Below, piece after piece: positions 52,109-53,880 of a stretch of 53,880 bases of DNA; the stretch's first letter is position 1, and each line of letters begins with the position of its first letter. Source of the stretch: Clostridium sp. Marseille-P2415 (GTDB taxonomy: Bacteria > Bacillota > Clostridia > Lachnospirales > Lachnospiraceae). Below the pieces are notes generated by a model that saw nothing but the letters and a program-made list of their open reading frames with translations, had not been told where the DNA came from and did not search any database. The translations under genes were made by a program, and so were the position numbers. The stretch spans positions 2,097,567-2,151,446 of the forward strand of contig NZ_LT732526.1 of assembly GCF_900155545.1 (NCBI RefSeq). The letters run 5' to 3'.

Positions 52109-52289
52109 GGAGAAATGGATGTTCTGTCCTATCTGCAAGAATAAAACCCGGCTTAAAGTCCGAGAAGATACTATACTTGAAAACTTTCCACTATTCTGTC
52201 CCAAATGCAAACATGAAACGTTAATCAACGTAAAACAACTAAATATGTCAGTTATCAAAGAGCCAGACACACAGACGCAGAGCCGATAA
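52101..52289 (+). CDS. cysteine-rich KTR-type small zinc-ribbon protein
   Basis: 62 residues. Starts with GTG in an 8-nt overlap with the MFS stop; ATG 52116 is the alternative. Two CxxC knuckles (FCPICKNKTRL and FCPKCKHETLI) form a zinc ribbon; NKTRLKVREDT and VIKEPDTQTQS are typical of the KTR family carried by Tn916-like and other conjugative elements. Its stop lies inside the terminator. Function unknown. Confidence 0.85.
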   Translation: MIEEKWMFCPICKNKTRLKVREDTILENFPLFCPKCKHETLINVKQLNMSVIKEPDTQTQSR

Positions 52290-52326
52290 TCGTGAGTAAA
52301 TCACAATTGTCGGCTCTCTTTTCTTT
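52280..52326 (+). terminator. terminator of the MarR-MFS-KTR operon
   Basis: GAGCCGATAATCGTGA pairs with TCACAATTGTCGGCTC (5-nt loop, one mismatch) and is followed by TCTTTTCTTT. Confidence 0.92.
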
Positions 52327-52346
52327 ATGATAACTATTTCAGTTAT

Positions 52347-52601
52347 GTGATACTGACATTCTTAACAACGAATATAAAACCGTTGTTTAGTGTGTGTCGC
52401 ATACATAGAAAAACGGCGGTTTTGAAGAATTTCAAGGCCGCCGTATTCTGTGCCAACATTGAGGAAAGTGCAATTTCCTTCGACTTAACAGTGATGGCGG
52501 TTAAAGCGGAGGAACCATATGAATTTAAAGTTGCTATTGTCTATTGGGGAGTAACCGTTGCTTTATTCACCATGAAACATGGGGGTAGGCAGTTATTATA
52601 A
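52347..52601 (+). CDS. doubtful 84-aa reading frame in an element remnant
   Basis: No good ribosome binding site before ATG 52347. The middle (TAVLKNFKAAVFCANIEES, FDLTVMAVKAEEPYEFK) reads like real protein, so this may be a gene remnant of the integrated element. The region from 52602 to 52928 shows only short frames and nothing that I can name. Confidence 0.3.
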   Translation: MILTFLTTNIKPLFSVCRIHRKTAVLKNFKAAVFCANIEESAISFDLTVMAVKAEEPYEFKVAIVYWGVTVALFTMKHGGRQLL

Positions 52602-52928
52602 ATCAATGGCAATGCAGAATTGATGTACCATTCTCGTTTAGCCCTGTGTCGCAAAATATCGCCCTTGTGTGGCCTTTGAAACCGATGATGGAACATGTAT
52701 GCCATTCAGGCAATATAAAAGCCTTGTCGGGCAAATATGAAAAAGAAAGGATTTTTCCTTTTCCCTGATAACTGTTTGAGTTGCTGTTGCCACCTATTCT
52801 TCTTTCTGCTACTTTAAAAAAAGTCGCATCTATGGCTGTTTTTTTATATGGCTCAAGTCGCATACTTGCAGCTATTTAAAAATCTGGCTGAGGAATATTT
52901 CCGCTCATTTCCTGCACTAAAACAGGGG

Positions 52929-53056
52929 TGAACCATGAGGGCGAAAATGATGCAGGTTAAAGAGCCGGGGTCAAAAACTTTCCCGGCTCCGCTTACATCA
53001 GCCCGCAATGCGGACTGAAAGGACTTTTTCATCGGGGTCGGATTCTTGGCATTGGA
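52929..53056. repeat. ~128-bp repeat, copy 2
   Basis: Second copy of 48437-48563. On the minus strand it encodes only the tail CQESDPDEKVLSVRIAG-stop (stop 53000-52998) and the AGCCGGG..CCCGGCT hairpin (52963-52988). Upstream of the Gln-Cys the sequence no longer matches copy 1, so this gene copy is 5'-truncated. Confidence 0.8.
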
Positions 53057-53373
53057 GTCGTGATCGGGGTCGCACTTGCAGGGAATGCCAATTTATGCGG
53101 AAGAGTTACGGGATCATGAGCGACTCCAGTTAAATCGTAACCAGCCAAACAAGTTAATAAGAAGTCTGTAAAGCCGTTTGATCTATTTCTCAAGTTTAAA
53201 GCACTTATTTTTAGTAGTTTATGGTATCGACTTCCTGTGACAATTCGAGTATCGTATGTTTTCAAAGGAGGGAATGAATATTACGGCGCGGTGAAACCGC
53301 TGTTCCGGTAAGGTGGAAACCGCCTGTCCGGAACAGGGAAACCGCAGATACTCTTTTTATGTTACATGCGAGT
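53057..53373. other. IS21 end region with short repeats
   Basis: No gene. Near the istB stop it has three related GGTGAAACCGC / GGTGGAAACCGC / GGGAAACCGC units (53290-53346) and a stem CTGTTCCGG..CCGGAACAG (53300-53336). IS21-family elements carry several short repeats inside each end that bind the transposase, so this is probably the element's end or its 3' terminator. The exact terminal base could not be fixed. Confidence 0.4.
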
Positions 53374-53880
53374 TTACTCGCTTAAGGACTGATTCAGTCC
53401 ATATACCTCTCTCATGGATCTGTAGTTTCCTGGATCTGTGGGAATGATATTGATCTTATAGGCATCATGTTTGATCCTATCCAGGATTGCTTCCGCCAGA
53501 GGGCTTTCATCTCCTCCAAGCTGATCAAACCAGCCACTCTGTTCATACTGTGAGCAGAAGATGGTAGATGATTTACGGCGGCGTCTGTGAAGCAGTTCAA
53601 GGATATCATGTTGTTCCGATTCTGTTGGTTTCAAGAGAAGCCATTCATCTATGATGAGAAGAACTGGATTTGCATACTTTGCCTGGACTTTTTTATAAGT
53701 CCCATCATTCCGTGACATCTCCAACTCAAGGAGCAGGTCCGGAAGTCGGACATATCTGGTCTTATAGCGCTGCTTGCAGGCTTCCATGCCAAAAGCACAA
53801 GCCAGATAAGTCTTCCCACTGCCTGTAGCACCTGTAATAAATAGATTACGGTGTTCAGTGATATATTCGCAGCTGGCCAG
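53374..53880 (-). mobile_element. istB: IS21-family IstB-like ATP-binding helper protein, partial
   Basis: 168 residues visible; the frame stays open to the right edge, so the N terminus and any istA lie outside. Walker A GATGSGKTYLACAFG (in the part before 53787), VRLPDLLLEL, Walker B ANPVLLIIDEWLLL and ILDRIKHDAYKI are the DnaC/IstB AAA+ features. It presents target DNA to the IstA transposase. Marks the right part of the accessory region as an insertion element. Confidence 0.9.

Noticed and set aside
52603-52863. 86-codon minus-strand frame
   Set aside because: No ribosome binding site or motif; it lies in a degraded element remnant and I cannot support it.
53290-53346. CRISPR array
   Set aside because: Only three short unequal units without regular spacers and no cas genes; they lie at an insertion-sequence end.

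Overview
The window looks like chromosome of a motile, strictly anaerobic Clostridia-type Firmicute, most likely Lachnospiraceae (Lacrimispora/Clostridium-like). This is inferred from strong AGGAGG ribosome binding sites, an NfnAB-type electron-bifurcating transhydrogenase, an Rrf2 regulator beside sulfur genes, a csrA-flagellin pair, a clostridial-type flagellin and several Xre/small-protein cassettes. No rRNA or tRNA was recognised, so the genus stays an inference.

Layout. 1-1827: the 3' part of a membrane-anchored AraC regulator. 1934-12227: a long rightward operon that starts with five or six very small proteins, several with a carboxypeptidase-regulatory-like (transthyretin/Ig-like) fold signature. 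A Maf-type (DUF115) glycosyltransferase lies among them, followed by a full legionaminic-acid-type pathway (LegB, LegC, PtmE-like, LegH/NeuD, LegI/NeuB, LegG/NeuC, LegF/NeuA). The likely product is CMP-legionaminate or a relative, used by the Maf enzyme on a protein. 12273-20017: an M20 peptidase and a sulfur amino acid island (CysK, PatB-type C-S lyase, two trans-sulfuration-family enzymes, an Rrf2 and a LysR regulator) with recognisable operator-like palindromes. 20287-21613: a SOD-family protein and an orphan proline-rich hydrophobic protein. 21675-23117: a small phage-like immunity/excision cassette with divergent promoters around a perfect palindrome. 23473-25251: the NifU-like/GGGtGRT pair. 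25526-37925: housekeeping genes (NlpC/P60 hydrolase, MATE, NfnBA, DHFR with a degenerate ThyX-like protein, an Ldh-family dehydrogenase, Xre, SbcCD).

38091-44193 holds a CitA/DcuS-type two-component system, a large flagellin, csrA and an orphan TRAP solute receptor. The flagellin leader carries two GGA elements placed like the CsrA sites of Bacillus hag, so CsrA probably represses flagellin translation. The flagellin is the obvious, but unproven, acceptor for the nonulosonate made by the first operon. 44391-48412: RecQ, a small membrane protein and an Xre/DUF3169 pair under a palindromic operator-promoter.

48437-53880 is an accessory region. Two copies of a ~127-bp repeat (the 3' end of a small viroplasmin-like gene plus its terminator) bracket a HipA/CtkA-like kinase with a small partner gene and a MarR-MFS-cysteine-rich-KTR cassette. 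An IS21-family IstB gene runs off the right edge.

Start codons were moved from the longest reading frame wherever a ribosome binding site decided the matter. All functional calls are from motif reading by eye; no searches were run.
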